Shown piece after piece: positions 45,622-54,264 of a DNA stretch of 64,000 nucleotides (position 1 is the first letter of the stretch; each line of letters starts with the position of its first letter). Under the pieces are notes generated by a model. It saw only the letters and a program-made list of their open reading frames with translations. It made no database searches and was not told where the DNA came from. Source of the stretch: VRUE01 sp963753245 (GTDB taxonomy: Bacteria > Actinomycetota > Thermoleophilia > Solirubrobacterales > 70-9); NCBI GenBank assembly GCA_963753245.1, contig CAVWBK010000011.1, positions 186,001-250,000 of the forward strand, given 5' to 3'. Made by a program: the position numbers and the translations under genes.

Positions 45622-45984
45622 CTAGACGGCCTTATAGGAGCGTCCATCCTTCTTGATCTTGCCCGCTTTGACCTCGTCATTTAGGACGCGGTAGAGGTAG
45701 TTGGGCTTGATTTTCAGCTTCTTGGCGATCTCCGACGCACTGATGCCGGGGTTCTCCTGAATGAGCGTCACGGCTTGGTCTCCACGAGTTCCGCCTTTGC
45801 GGCTTCTGCGACGACGTTTGCCAGTGGCTTTGGCGGCTTTGCCTGGCGGACGTCCCGGCCGTTTCCCGGCTTTCGGGGATGAGCCTCCAAGCTCGGCCAG
45901 GGCCCTGGAGAGCCTCTCGCGCTCGTGATCGATCTCCTTGATGGCCTTCTGGAGTAGATCGCGTGCCTGATCAACAACGGTCAA
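45622..45984 (-). CDS. AT-hook and helix-turn-helix DNA-binding protein, 120 aa
   Basis: A helical N-terminus (DQARDLLQKAIKEIDHERER) precedes a basic linker with an AT-hook core (GKRPGRPPGKAAK and GKRRRRSRKGG). A C-terminal winged-helix-like domain follows (GISASEIAKKLKIKPNYLYR). The layout fits a nucleoid-associated or xenogeneic-silencing type regulator. The start is set by AGGAGG (45993-45998) 8 bases before TTG at 45984; an ATG 21 codons upstream lacks such a site. It lies just beyond the tRNA-Thr island, so a role in controlling it is possible but unproven. Confidence 0.8.
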   Translation of the reverse strand: MTVVDQARDLLQKAIKEIDHERERLSRALAELGGSSPKAGKRPGRPPGKAAKATGKRRRRSRKGGTRGDQAVTLIQENPGISASEIAKKLKIKPNYLYRVLNDEVKAGKIKKDGRSYKAV

Positions 45985-46548
45985 AGTTGATTCCTCCTGG
46001 TTGACTGGTATCAGTGAACTGAACTGACCGCCGAATGTACCACTCAAAGTGCCACGACTAATCCCAAGCCGCTAGAGATTGCCCCTCCGCCGGTTATCCG
46101 GTATTCGCTTGGCCCACTTCGCCATCGCGGGTTCGCCATCGCACGGGAGCGACCGCCAGCGGCTGCTGGTTGACTTTCGGAGCGGACGAGTTCCCCCTCG
46201 TTTCCCGCTTGAGGTGTTGGTTAAGAGCGCCTTGGCCCTCTACTTGGCTGACGAACGTCTCAGCGGAGTTCAATGCCAGAAAACGACCTCGGATATGCCA
46301 CCGACCTCCGACCTTCGTGAGGGCTAGGGAGCTACTCGGTCGGGCAGAATGGTCCCGGTCTGTGCTTCGGTGTTGACCCCCATTGGCTGAGTTGGTGGAG
46401 GGCTCTTTCTAGCTCCGCGAAGCTCGGGCCCAGACTTCGATTGTTCCCCGCATCGCGGCGGACACCGTGGGAGAACGGCGGTTTCAGAGGAAGGGGAGGT
46501 GCTGGTCGCCGGTTGGCGGTGCCGGTCAGAGCCGTTCGAGCGACTTCT
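45985..46548. other. Intergenic stretch without a supported gene
   Basis: About 560 bases. A plus-strand frame (46079-46327) contains VDFRSGRVPPRFPLEVLVKS but has no ribosome site or family; a remnant is possible. I assign no gene. The left part holds the promoter region of the AT-hook gene. Confidence 0.4.
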
Positions 46549-47889
46549 TCAGCCGCCCCGGATTGCTCGATGCAGCTTGTGTCGGTGTCGCCGTCGACTC
46601 TTGTGGTACTTGTGATCGGTGAGTGAACTCGAGGCCGGCGCTTGGAGCACCGGGGGTTCGCCGCCAAGGCCTTCGCTCTGACCACGCTGGGGTGCACCAC
46701 CCGATGAGGCGGTCGTGAAGGTCTGATCGGCGCCTTCAACCGTCACACCGTCACTGGTGTTGGCCGCGATCACTCGGTAGTGATAGGTCGTTGCGGGCTG
46801 AAGGTTGGCGCCGATGCTTGCAAGATCGAGGCTGACGGACTCCTCGGCCGAATCGGCGGAGATGCTCGCCTGCACCGGCTCCCCGGCGAGACCGGGCGGC
46901 AATGGTTCTTCGCCAGAAATCGCATCGCACTGCGCGAACCCCGGCAGGGAGAGCGGACAGGCCATGTGCCGGTAGTTGTAGTTCGAGCTTGCGGCGATCT
47001 GGAACTCGTAAGCGGTGTAGGAGCCGCCTGGGTTGATCCTTGCCTCCAGTGTGGCGTCGTGTTCGGTGACGCCCGTCGCTGACTCACCTTCAATCAAGGG
47101 TGGCGAGCTCGACGGCGTCTTGAAGGTCTGAATGGCGCCTACCGTTGTTCCGGCCGAGCTGGCCGCGGTCACCCAATACTCATACTTTGCGCCGGGCGAA
47201 AGGCTGACGCCGGCGCTGTTTAGGTCAAGACTGGCGCTCTGTCCTACAAAGGACCCGAGCAGCTTCCCGCTGGGCAGTTGGAGGAAATATATCGGCGGAT
47301 AGCAGGGCGGACTTACTTCTTCACATGCCCAGCGTCTCAACAGGTGAAATTCATAGGTGGTCTCGAGTCCCTCTGTATTGATCTGGGCTTCCAGGGTCGC
47401 ATCGGTCGGCGTGATGTGCGACGCCGACTCGCCTTCGATCAAGGGTTCCTGCGTCGGAGGAGGCGTGGTGAAGGTCTGGTCGGGGCCCTCCGTCGTTCCA
47501 GCCGAGTTGGTCGCTTCGACGCTGTAGCGGTACTTGGTGGCGGGATGCAGCCTCACACCCGCGCTGCTCAAGTCGAGGTTGACCTGGCTGACTTCATATG
47601 AGGCGGGAATTTCAGCGCTGGGCAGCGGGTACGTCGTGATCGCTAAGCAGGCCAGCGGCGGTAGGCAGCCCGATTCAAGCCGGAACCGATAGGTGCTTTC
47701 AAGGCCGTTCGGGTCGATGCTTGCGTTCAGCGTGGCGTCGCGTTCGGTGATGTGGGAAGCCGACTCGCTTTCGATCATTGGCGCGGTTGCGGCGGCGAGG
47801 GCGCTCGCGGTCCATGCAAAGGATCCCACTGCCACCAGGGCGATCACAATCATCGCCTGGGAGATGCGTGTGACGCTAGAACTCCTCAC
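46549..47889 (-). CDS. Secreted protein with three fibronectin-III-like repeats, 446 aa
   Basis: A signal peptide is at about 1-33 (AMIVIALVAVGSFAWTASAL). Three repeats of about 110-130 residues follow. Each starts with ESAS-IT-RDATLNA or close variants (ESASHITPTDATLEAQINTE, ESATGVTEHDATLEARINPG) and ends with a TKYRYSVEATNSAGT-like strand and QTFTT or QTFKT. The pattern is that of bacterial Ig/fibronectin-like domains. The last 30 residues are basic (SRRRHRHKLHRAIRGG), which may help binding to wall polymers. Ligand unknown. Confidence 0.8.
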   Translation of the reverse strand: MRSSSVTRISQAMIVIALVAVGSFAWTASALAAATAPMIESESASHITERDATLNASIDPNGLESTYRFRLESGCLPPLACLAITTYPLPSAEIPASYEVSQVNLDLSSAGVRLHPATKYRYSVEATNSAGTTEGPDQTFTTPPPTQEPLIEGESASHITPTDATLEAQINTEGLETTYEFHLLRRWACEEVSPPCYPPIYFLQLPSGKLLGSFVGQSASLDLNSAGVSLSPGAKYEYWVTAASSAGTTVGAIQTFKTPSSSPPLIEGESATGVTEHDATLEARINPGGSYTAYEFQIAASSNYNYRHMACPLSLPGFAQCDAISGEEPLPPGLAGEPVQASISADSAEESVSLDLASIGANLQPATTYHYRVIAANTSDGVTVEGADQTFTTASSGGAPQRGQSEGLGGEPPVLQAPASSSLTDHKYHKSRRRHRHKLHRAIRGG

Positions 47890-48359
47890 CTGGCTCTCCT
47901 GCTGCTACTGATCGAGGTAGTCAAACTCCGTCGTCCCTGAGCTTGTCCTCAATGATACGCCTTGAGGGTAGAAAATGGTGTTGGAGTTAATATCTTCCAA
48001 ACCGATTCGATCATGGTGCCCGGTCCTCCGGGCTAGGCGTTGTTGCGATGAGCGAACCGCGCACGCGGATGTATCGGCACCTGTCCGGGTGCCGCCTCCT
48101 GGGACGCCTTGGCGATCGGGCACCGGGCAGGCTTGGGGATGCGCCCCACACCGTGCAATCGGGCGCGAGAATCTCGCCTCCTATCCGAACGGATGCTATG
48201 ACCGGCTGGGGATCGGCTACGCCAGGACGCGACGCGAGGCGGTGGCCCGCGACCGCCGCGCTGCATCCGTCCTCTCTTTCCGATCGCATCCTCGGCTCCG
48301 CTGCGCACGGTTACGGTGAGCAGCTGCCCTGGAGTGTCACCGCAGGTCCGGCGATTGGC
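47890..48359. other. Intergenic stretch without a supported gene
   Basis: 470 bases. An AT-rich patch near 47940-48010 probably holds the promoter of the repeat-protein gene. The rest is GC-rich with overlapping shadow frames on both strands. I see no gene, tRNA or clear hairpin. Confidence 0.4.
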
Positions 48360-48821
48360 TCAGCCGCCGAGTGAGCGAACGCGCTTGTTGAGCTTCGTCA
48401 CTTCGGCTTCCAGCTGTTCCTGACCGCGAGACAGTTCCGACACTTCATTTCTGAGGCTTCGATTCTGCTTTTGCAGCGCCAGAATCTGCGATTGCAGTTC
48501 CTTCGCCTCGCCACTCAGTGCCCGCAATTGCGTTTCGCCGCCTGCCACCGCGACGCTGACCTCGTGTTTAATCCGATGCCGGTCGCGGGCCGCCTGCCGA
48601 GCGGCCGCCCTCGAAGCCGCTTTGCTGGCCTTGATCGCACCGCCGAGGCCAGCGAGTTCACCCCGGAGTTGTTCCTTTGTGTCCTTGACCACCTGGCTCT
48701 GGTCGACGCTGCTGTTCTTGGCCGAGACGGCGATGATCAGAGCGACTACCGCGATCACGATCACCAGGCCGCCTAGCACCCACATCAGGGTGTTATTTGT
48801 GCTCGCAGACCCCTCATCCAT
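48360..48821 (-). CDS. Membrane-anchored coiled-coil protein, 153 aa
   Basis: One membrane helix at about 13-33 (MWVLGGLVIVIAVVALIIAV). Then a long helical part in two pieces: a basic Ala/Arg-rich stretch (KASKAASRAAARQAARDRHR) and a heptad coiled coil (LQSQILALQKQNRSLRNEVS) to the C-terminus. The short N-terminus is inside or outside depending on topology. It precedes two other membrane proteins on the same strand, which suggests a functional set. No family recognised. Confidence 0.75.
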   Translation of the reverse strand: MDEGSASTNNTLMWVLGGLVIVIAVVALIIAVSAKNSSVDQSQVVKDTKEQLRGELAGLGGAIKASKAASRAAARQAARDRHRIKHEVSVAVAGGETQLRALSGEAKELQSQILALQKQNRSLRNEVSELSRGQEQLEAEVTKLNKRVRSLGG

Positions 48822-48876
48822 TGTGCGAACCTATCGTGCCGGGCGGCGGTGGTCCAAACGGGCCGGAAAGCTTTAC

Positions 48877-49218
48877 TCAGCAGACGAATTCGACCGCCCC
48901 GCAAAGTTCGGAGGTCGTGCGTTCCGCGTTGCTGAGGTCTTCTTCAAGTTCTTCGATCCGTTCTTCGTTTTCGTGCACCACTTCTTCGAGTTCGCCGCTT
49001 GCCGATTCTTCGCGCAGCGTTTCGATTTCCGCTTGGAGGGCGGCGGTGTCGACCCTGCCGACCGGCCCCCGAGCCCCATGCGGACCGCGAGCCCCACGCG
49101 GCCCGCTCGGCCCAGTCCGCGCCAGTAGGGCCACACCAGCGCCGATCGCCGCGCTCAGTACGCAGACGCCGAGGATCGCCCAAATCGCATAACGGCGGGG
49201 GACCTCGATCTTCTTCAT
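48877..49218 (-). CDS. Membrane-anchored collagen-like/coiled-coil protein, 113 aa
   Basis: One membrane helix at about 10-32 (AIWAILGVCVLSAAIGAGVA). A short collagen-like Gly-X-Y tract follows (GPSGPRGARGPHGARGPVG). Then an acidic coiled coil (ALQAEIETLREESASGELEE to LEEDLSNAERTTSE) ends in two cysteines (LCGAVEFVC). Collagen-like triple helix followed by coiled coil suggests a trimeric stalk anchored in the membrane. It starts 14 bases after the SHOCT gene stop, and probably shares its transcript. Confidence 0.75.
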   Translation of the reverse strand: MKKIEVPRRYAIWAILGVCVLSAAIGAGVALLARTGPSGPRGARGPHGARGPVGRVDTAALQAEIETLREESASGELEEVVHENEERIEELEEDLSNAERTTSELCGAVEFVC

Positions 49219-49232
49219 CGCGCGGCGGTGGG

Positions 49233-50603
49233 CTATTCGGCGTCGTCTGCGGCGCCCAGGGTGCGCGCCTTCTCGGCGGCAAACTCCTCATCGCTGAGCA
49301 CGCCCTTTTCATGTAGCTGGCCGAGGCGCTCGAGCCGCTCGAGGCGCGCGTCCTGTTCGACTCCCGCGCCGCTGGTGGCGCCGTCGGGGCGATGTATCTC
49401 TGGCAGGCGCAGTTTCGAGGCCCGCTCGCCCAGGTTGGCGCTTTTCACGGCGCCGACCATACGGTTTTTCGTCCGCCCAAAGAACTCGGCATAGCTAGCG
49501 TCGGGGTACTCCTCATGGGCCTGGCGGCGCAGCTCGTGGATACCGAAGGCGGCGAGTCCGGCGATCGCGAGCGTCGTCAAAAAGGAGCGCAGGTTTTGGG
49601 TTGGGGCGGAGAGGAAGTAGATGCCGATGACGATCGCCAGCCCGGCGTAGATATAGGCCGCATACTCGCGCAGAGCGGGAGCCATGAAGCGACGGCTAGT
49701 CCGTGCCGATCCGGTCGGTGAGGCGAGCCAGCCGGCAATCCCGAATAGGACCCCGACGATGATCACCGTCGTCGCGATACTCGTCATCAGCGAGGTGGCG
49801 ATCGACCAGGTTTCTTCGGCGGCGGGCTTGACGCTTTCGTTGACGACGAGCTGGTCGACAACGATCCCCCCGGCGACCTCTCGGGCGATGACCACCGCAA
49901 AGCCAGCGGCGATGAGACCGATTCCGCAGAAGAGGACCGTTACCCAGCGCTCGTCTCGGGAGAGGTAGATTGCGGCGCCAAGGGCAGCCAGGGTGAACAG
50001 GGTGAGGAAGATTGCGAGACCCTTGATCGCGACAGCGATGTTCTGGGCCGTCTGCAACTGGTCGGATCGCAGGATCGTGATCTGCCCGGCGTCGGGCGGC
50101 AGCTTTTCGGCCAGACTGCCGCCGATCCCGACTTGGCCGGCGAGATTCGTGACCAGGCTGCCGAGGTTCAGCGTGACTTTGCCTTCTGCAGTTGAGACCG
50201 CTTCCTTCTTGTTTTCGAGCACCGCGAGGAGCTGCTCGTGAGCGGTACGGTTGGCGTCCTCCCAGAGCCCCTGCGCGGTTGAGGTTTCGAGGACCTTTTC
50301 GACGCCGCCGGGGGCCACCTGGCGTACCAGACCCGACAGTGGCCCGGCCAGCTGCGTGGTTTCGCCGGGCAGCAATTCCTGGAGTTCTTTCTTGACATTG
50401 ACATTCGAATAGAGCTGTTCGACCAAGTAGCTGCCGAGCGCCGCGCGAATTGTCTGGTTTTGGATCAGGCGATCGCTGGTATGTACCCAGTCATCGGTGT
50501 TGAGAGCCTGGCGTTCGATCCAGATCGCAAAGACGCTGACGAAGGCAAGGATGGAACCGAGTACGACCAACGCCTTGATGCTCCGTCGTCGGCCGCGGCT
50601 CAT
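49233..50603 (-). CDS. Multi-pass membrane protein with C-terminal SHOCT domain, 456 aa
   Basis: A first membrane helix at 11-28 (ALVVLGSILAFVSVFAIWI) is followed by an outside domain of about 165 residues (VHTSDRLIQNQTIRAALGSY, LAEKLPPDAGQITILRSDQL). Then come about five helices between 190 and 360. The soluble C-terminus carries a SHOCT motif (LERLGQLHEKGVLSDEEFAA) near residues 424-450. SHOCT modules are usually linked to oligomerisation of membrane proteins. It heads the three-gene run 50603-48360. Function unknown. Confidence 0.82.
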   Translation of the reverse strand: MSRGRRRSIKALVVLGSILAFVSVFAIWIERQALNTDDWVHTSDRLIQNQTIRAALGSYLVEQLYSNVNVKKELQELLPGETTQLAGPLSGLVRQVAPGGVEKVLETSTAQGLWEDANRTAHEQLLAVLENKKEAVSTAEGKVTLNLGSLVTNLAGQVGIGGSLAEKLPPDAGQITILRSDQLQTAQNIAVAIKGLAIFLTLFTLAALGAAIYLSRDERWVTVLFCGIGLIAAGFAVVIAREVAGGIVVDQLVVNESVKPAAEETWSIATSLMTSIATTVIIVGVLFGIAGWLASPTGSARTSRRFMAPALREYAAYIYAGLAIVIGIYFLSAPTQNLRSFLTTLAIAGLAAFGIHELRRQAHEEYPDASYAEFFGRTKNRMVGAVKSANLGERASKLRLPEIHRPDGATSGAGVEQDARLERLERLGQLHEKGVLSDEEFAAEKARTLGAADDAE

Positions 50604-50623
50604 GTGGGGATGCTATACGTGGT

Positions 50624-51535
50624 GTGATGAAGCTCGAGGGAATTCACCACATCACCGCGATCACCTCTGACGCCCAGAACAATGTCGACTTCTACGCCGG
50701 GATCCTCGGACTGCGCTTGGTGAAGAAAACGGTGAATCAAGACCAGCCCACCGTTTATCATCTTTTCTTCGCCGACGAGAAGGGCAGCGCTGGCTCCGAT
50801 CTGACTTTTTTCGAGTTTCCGGGGGTGCCCTCCGGGCGACCCGGAGCAGGAGACGTGCACCGGATCGTCTGGCGCGTTGGCTCTGCCCAGTCGCTCGATT
50901 TCTGGAGCAAGCGCCTGGCCACCAAGGGAATCGATTCCCAGCGCGGCGAGCAGAGCCTCGTTTTCGCAGACCCCGAGGGCCTTGCGCACGAGCTTGCGGT
51001 GGTCGAGGTTGAGGACGAGCCGCTGATCGCCGAGCACCCCGAGGTGCCCCACGAGATGGCGCTGCGCGGTTTCCACGCCGCGCGCGCCTATGCCAGCGCT
51101 CCGCAGGCCAGTCGGGACCTGCTTGAGGGGCTCGAGTTCGAACCCGTCGCCAAGGGCTGGGAGGCTCGCGGGGACTCCCGCGGGGGCTTCTATGTCTATG
51201 ACGAGCCGCCGGCGCAGCCCTCGATGCAGGGCGCGGGCAGTGTCCATCACATCGCCTGGGCCTCGACCCTCGACGAGCATGAAGCCTGGCGCGAGCGGGC
51301 GATCTCCGCCGGCGCCCGGCCGACCCCGGTGATCGACCGCTTCTACTTCCGTTCGATCTATTTCCGCGAGCCCAGCGGCGTGCTTTTTGAGATCGCGACG
51401 TTGGGGCCTGGCTTCACAGTCGATGAGCCGCTCGAGCACTTGGGCGAGAAGCTGTCTCTGCCGCCTGACTTCGAGCATATGCGGCCCGAGGTCGAACCGA
51501 ATCTGCGCCCGGTTGTCAACCCGCGTGACGGCTGA
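50624..51535 (+). CDS. Ring-cleaving dioxygenase of the glyoxalase/VOC superfamily, MhqO-like
   Basis: 303 residues with two VOC modules. The first opens with LEGIHHITAITSDAQNNVDF and YAGILGLRLVKKTVNQD and ends at VWRV. The second has AGSVHHIAWASTLDEHEAWR, then IYFREPSGVLFEIATLGPGF with the metal Glu. Histidines in HHIT and HHIA and the Glu give an iron or manganese site. Relatives open hydroquinone-type rings. The next gene overlaps its end and resembles maleylacetate reductase, a plausible later step. An alternative ATG is at 50627. Confidence 0.88.
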   Translation: MMKLEGIHHITAITSDAQNNVDFYAGILGLRLVKKTVNQDQPTVYHLFFADEKGSAGSDLTFFEFPGVPSGRPGAGDVHRIVWRVGSAQSLDFWSKRLATKGIDSQRGEQSLVFADPEGLAHELAVVEVEDEPLIAEHPEVPHEMALRGFHAARAYASAPQASRDLLEGLEFEPVAKGWEARGDSRGGFYVYDEPPAQPSMQGAGSVHHIAWASTLDEHEAWRERAISAGARPTPVIDRFYFRSIYFREPSGVLFEIATLGPGFTVDEPLEHLGEKLSLPPDFEHMRPEVEPNLRPVVNPRDG

Positions 51536-52535
51536 CGCGAGTTTCTTCTGGCGTGACGCGGGCCGCACCGTCCTCTTCGGCGAGGGGCGCCTCGCTGCCG
51601 CAGCGGTGCTCCTCGCCGAGCACGGTTTCGCTTCCTATGAATTGCTGACCACGGAGCGCGCCGGCGCTGAAGCGGGTGATCTGATCGCGGCGGCCGACTC
51701 GGTGCACCGGGTCTCGCTCGGCGAGGTCCCGGTGCTCGCCGCGAGCCTCCTAAATAGCGCCGGAGGGCCCCGCCTCGTTGCCCTTGGCGGCGGCCGGGTG
51801 ATCGATGCCGCGAAGGCGGTTGCATCGGTGAGTGGCGCCGCGGTCGCCGCGATTCCGACGACGCTATCGGGGGCTGAGATGACCGGGATCCATCGTCTGC
51901 CCGACGGTGCCGAGAATCGGGTCTCTTCGCTCGTGCGCCCCGATTTAGTGATCGCCGATCCAGGGGCGATGACGGGCTTGCCGGAGGCCGAGCTGCGGGC
52001 CAGCGCAATCAATGCCCTCGCCCACGGCGCCGACTCGCTCTACACCCCATATGCCAACCCGGTCTCGCAGATGAGCGCTCTGCGCGCTGCCAAGCTGATC
52101 TCCTCCTCGCTTGACGAAGGGCGCCCGCAGCGCGATCGTGGTGGGCTCGCCCTCGGCGCGATTCTCGGTGGCTACGCGATCGACTCAGGGATGTTCGCCT
52201 TGCACCACGTCATCTGCCAGACGCTTGTCCGGATTTGCGGGACCCCGCACGCGCAGACCAACGCCACGATCCTGCCCAGGACGATGTCCTTCATGGTCTC
52301 CCGCGCGCCGGATGCGATCGCTGCTCTGGCCGCGGCACTGAGCAGCGAGCCGAGTGCGATCGGGTCGCGGATCCTGACCCTCGCTGGCGAGCCTCCTGGC
52401 CTCGGAGCGCTTGGCGGCGATCCGGCAAGACTTGATCAGGCACTCGATGCGATCCTCGCCCGACCTGAGCTAGCCTTCACTCCAGGGGAGCCGGGTCGCG
52501 CCGAGCTGGCGGAGCTGATCGAAAGTGCCTGGTAA
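51525..52535 (+). CDS. Maleylacetate reductase-like iron-type alcohol dehydrogenase
   Basis: 336 residues. The N-terminal nucleotide-binding part has GEGRLAAAAVLLAEHG and VALGGGRVIDAAKAVASVSG, then AIPTTLSGAEMT. The metal region of iron alcohol dehydrogenases is present as SAINALAHGADSLYTP and MFALHHVICQTLVRICGTPHAQTN, close to the LHHKLCH and PHAETH pattern of maleylacetate reductases. GTG start at 51525 overlaps the dioxygenase stop by 11 bases, so the two are coupled. Together they fit a lower pathway for hydroxylated aromatics, but no ring hydroxylase is in the window. Confidence 0.82.
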   Translation: MTADASFFWRDAGRTVLFGEGRLAAAAVLLAEHGFASYELLTTERAGAEAGDLIAAADSVHRVSLGEVPVLAASLLNSAGGPRLVALGGGRVIDAAKAVASVSGAAVAAIPTTLSGAEMTGIHRLPDGAENRVSSLVRPDLVIADPGAMTGLPEAELRASAINALAHGADSLYTPYANPVSQMSALRAAKLISSSLDEGRPQRDRGGLALGAILGGYAIDSGMFALHHVICQTLVRICGTPHAQTNATILPRTMSFMVSRAPDAIAALAAALSSEPSAIGSRILTLAGEPPGLGALGGDPARLDQALDAILARPELAFTPGEPGRAELAELIESAW

Positions 52536-52566
52536 CCGCGTGGCGAACTCCGTGTAGCCCTTTTGC

Positions 52567-54231
52567 GTGAGCCCCGAGCGTCTCGAGCGCTACCACCGCT
52601 ACACCCGTCGGCACGGCGTCAATTGGCCGCTCTACCTGCTGGCGCGGGTCTTCATGACCCCGTTCTTCCTTGTCTACTTCCGCTATGCGCGCGGCGGTCG
52701 CGAGCATGGCCGGGTCAGAGGCGGGCTGATCGTGGCTGCCAACCACCGAAGCTTCCTCGACCCGTTTGCGATCGGTGGTGCCCTGCCCTGGAGGCGGCCG
52801 ATGAACTACGTCGCCAAGGTCGAGCTCTTTGAGCGCCGCTGGCAGGGCTGGATCCTCTCGCGCCTCGGTGCGTTCCCGATTCGGCGCCGCGCATCTGATG
52901 AGGACTCGGTAGAGACCGCGCGCCTCGTTGTCGAGCGGGGCGGCACAGTCTGCATTTTCCCGGAGGGGACCCGGATCCGCAGCGGCGCGCTTGGCACCCC
53001 GAGGCGCGGGGTTGGCCGCCTCGCGCTGCAGACGGGAGCGCCGGTGATCCCGACAGCCGTGCTCGGCACTGAAGACGTGCGCCGCGGCTGGCGGATACGA
53101 CCGCGCAAGGTCAAGGTGAGGCTCGGCCGGGCGATGACCTTTCCACGTGCCCCGAGTCCCTCACCGGCACTAGCTGAGACGGTCACGACGCGGATCTGGC
53201 CCAATGTCGAGCTGCAGTGGGAGGATCTTGGCGGCCTGCCCCCGATGCGCCGCGCGGCGGTGATCGGGGCCGGCAGCTGGGGGACCGCGGTAGCGGTCCT
53301 GCTCGCCCGCGGTGGCCTCGACGTCCAGCTCGGGACCCGGACCGGCCAGCAGGCCGCGGAGCTAAACGCAGCTCGTGAGAACAGCCGCTACCTGCCAGGC
53401 GTCGCCTTGCCCGGCTCGCTGCGGGTGCGCCAATCGACCAAGATTGAGCTCGCCGGCACCGATCTTGTCTGTCTGGCGATTCCCTCTAGCTCGCTACCAC
53501 AGGCGGTTGGAGCGATCGCCGATCGGGTCGGTGATCGGGCCGCCGTACTGCTCTTGAGCAAGGGTCTGATCCCACCTCAGGGGCAGCTGCCGGCGGAGTA
53601 CGTCGGGGAGCGGGTTCGGGCTAGGGCGATCGCCTGCCTAGGCGGCCCCGCGCATGCGCGTGAGGCCGTCTCGGGCTCGGCCGCGCTCGTCTTGGGCTCC
53701 GCGGATGCCGACCTGCGGACCCAGCTTGGAGAGGTATTTGACCGCGCCGGTCTTGTCTGTGAGCGCTCCGGTGACATCACCGGCGTGGAGATGGCCGGTG
53801 CTGCCAAGAACGCGGCGGCTCTCGCCGCCGCCGCAGCTGAGTCGCACGGGCTAAACGCCGCCGGGATCGCTGCCGCCGAGGTCTGGCGCGAGTGTGTCGA
53901 TTACGCGATTGCCCGCGACGCCGAGTTGGAGACCTTCGCCGGTCTGGCGGGGGTCGGCGACCTGACCGCGACGATGATGGCCCCGACCGGGCGTAACCGA
54001 CGCGCGGGAGAACTGCTCGGCAAGGGCACGCCCGCTGAGGAGATCCCAGGTCTGATCGGTCAGGCCTCCGAGGGACTCGATGCGGTGCCGCTACTCGCCG
54101 CGGCGATTTCGGCGGCCGGCTGTCCAGCCGAGGCGCTTGACGGGCTCAGTGCGCTGATCCGTGGTGAGATTGACACCGAGGCCTGGATAACCGGCCTGCG
54201 GCTGGTCGAGAGATCGCGACGGGCGGCGTGA
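52567..54231 (+). CDS. Fusion: 1-acylglycerol-3-phosphate acyltransferase + glycerol-3-phosphate dehydrogenase
   Basis: 554 residues joining two phospholipid enzymes. Residues 1-215 are PlsC-like: HX4D block NHRSFLD, IRRRASDEDSVETARLVV and FPEGTRIRSG. Residues 225-554 are GpsA-like: Rossmann GAGSWGTAVAVLL, LGTRTGQQAAELNAARENSR, LAIPSSSLPQAV, LSKGL, ACLGGPAHAREA and catalytic Lys in GAAKNAAAL, then GLAGVGDLTATMMAPTGRNR. The dehydrogenase makes glycerol-3-phosphate and the acyltransferase makes phosphatidate, two steps apart. No stop or start lies between; a Met (MRRAAVIG) opens the second half. Confidence 0.93.
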   Translation: MSPERLERYHRYTRRHGVNWPLYLLARVFMTPFFLVYFRYARGGREHGRVRGGLIVAANHRSFLDPFAIGGALPWRRPMNYVAKVELFERRWQGWILSRLGAFPIRRRASDEDSVETARLVVERGGTVCIFPEGTRIRSGALGTPRRGVGRLALQTGAPVIPTAVLGTEDVRRGWRIRPRKVKVRLGRAMTFPRAPSPSPALAETVTTRIWPNVELQWEDLGGLPPMRRAAVIGAGSWGTAVAVLLARGGLDVQLGTRTGQQAAELNAARENSRYLPGVALPGSLRVRQSTKIELAGTDLVCLAIPSSSLPQAVGAIADRVGDRAAVLLLSKGLIPPQGQLPAEYVGERVRARAIACLGGPAHAREAVSGSAALVLGSADADLRTQLGEVFDRAGLVCERSGDITGVEMAGAAKNAAALAAAAAESHGLNAAGIAAAEVWRECVDYAIARDAELETFAGLAGVGDLTATMMAPTGRNRRAGELLGKGTPAEEIPGLIGQASEGLDAVPLLAAAISAAGCPAEALDGLSALIRGEIDTEAWITGLRLVERSRRAA

Positions 54232-54264
54232 TCGGCTCTCAACCGCCACCAATAGGCTTGAACG

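Noticed and set aside
48011..48374. Overlapping frames on both strands between the repeat protein and the coiled-coil gene
   Set aside because: Several equally long frames on both strands in GC-rich sequence, none with a ribosome site or recognisable pattern.
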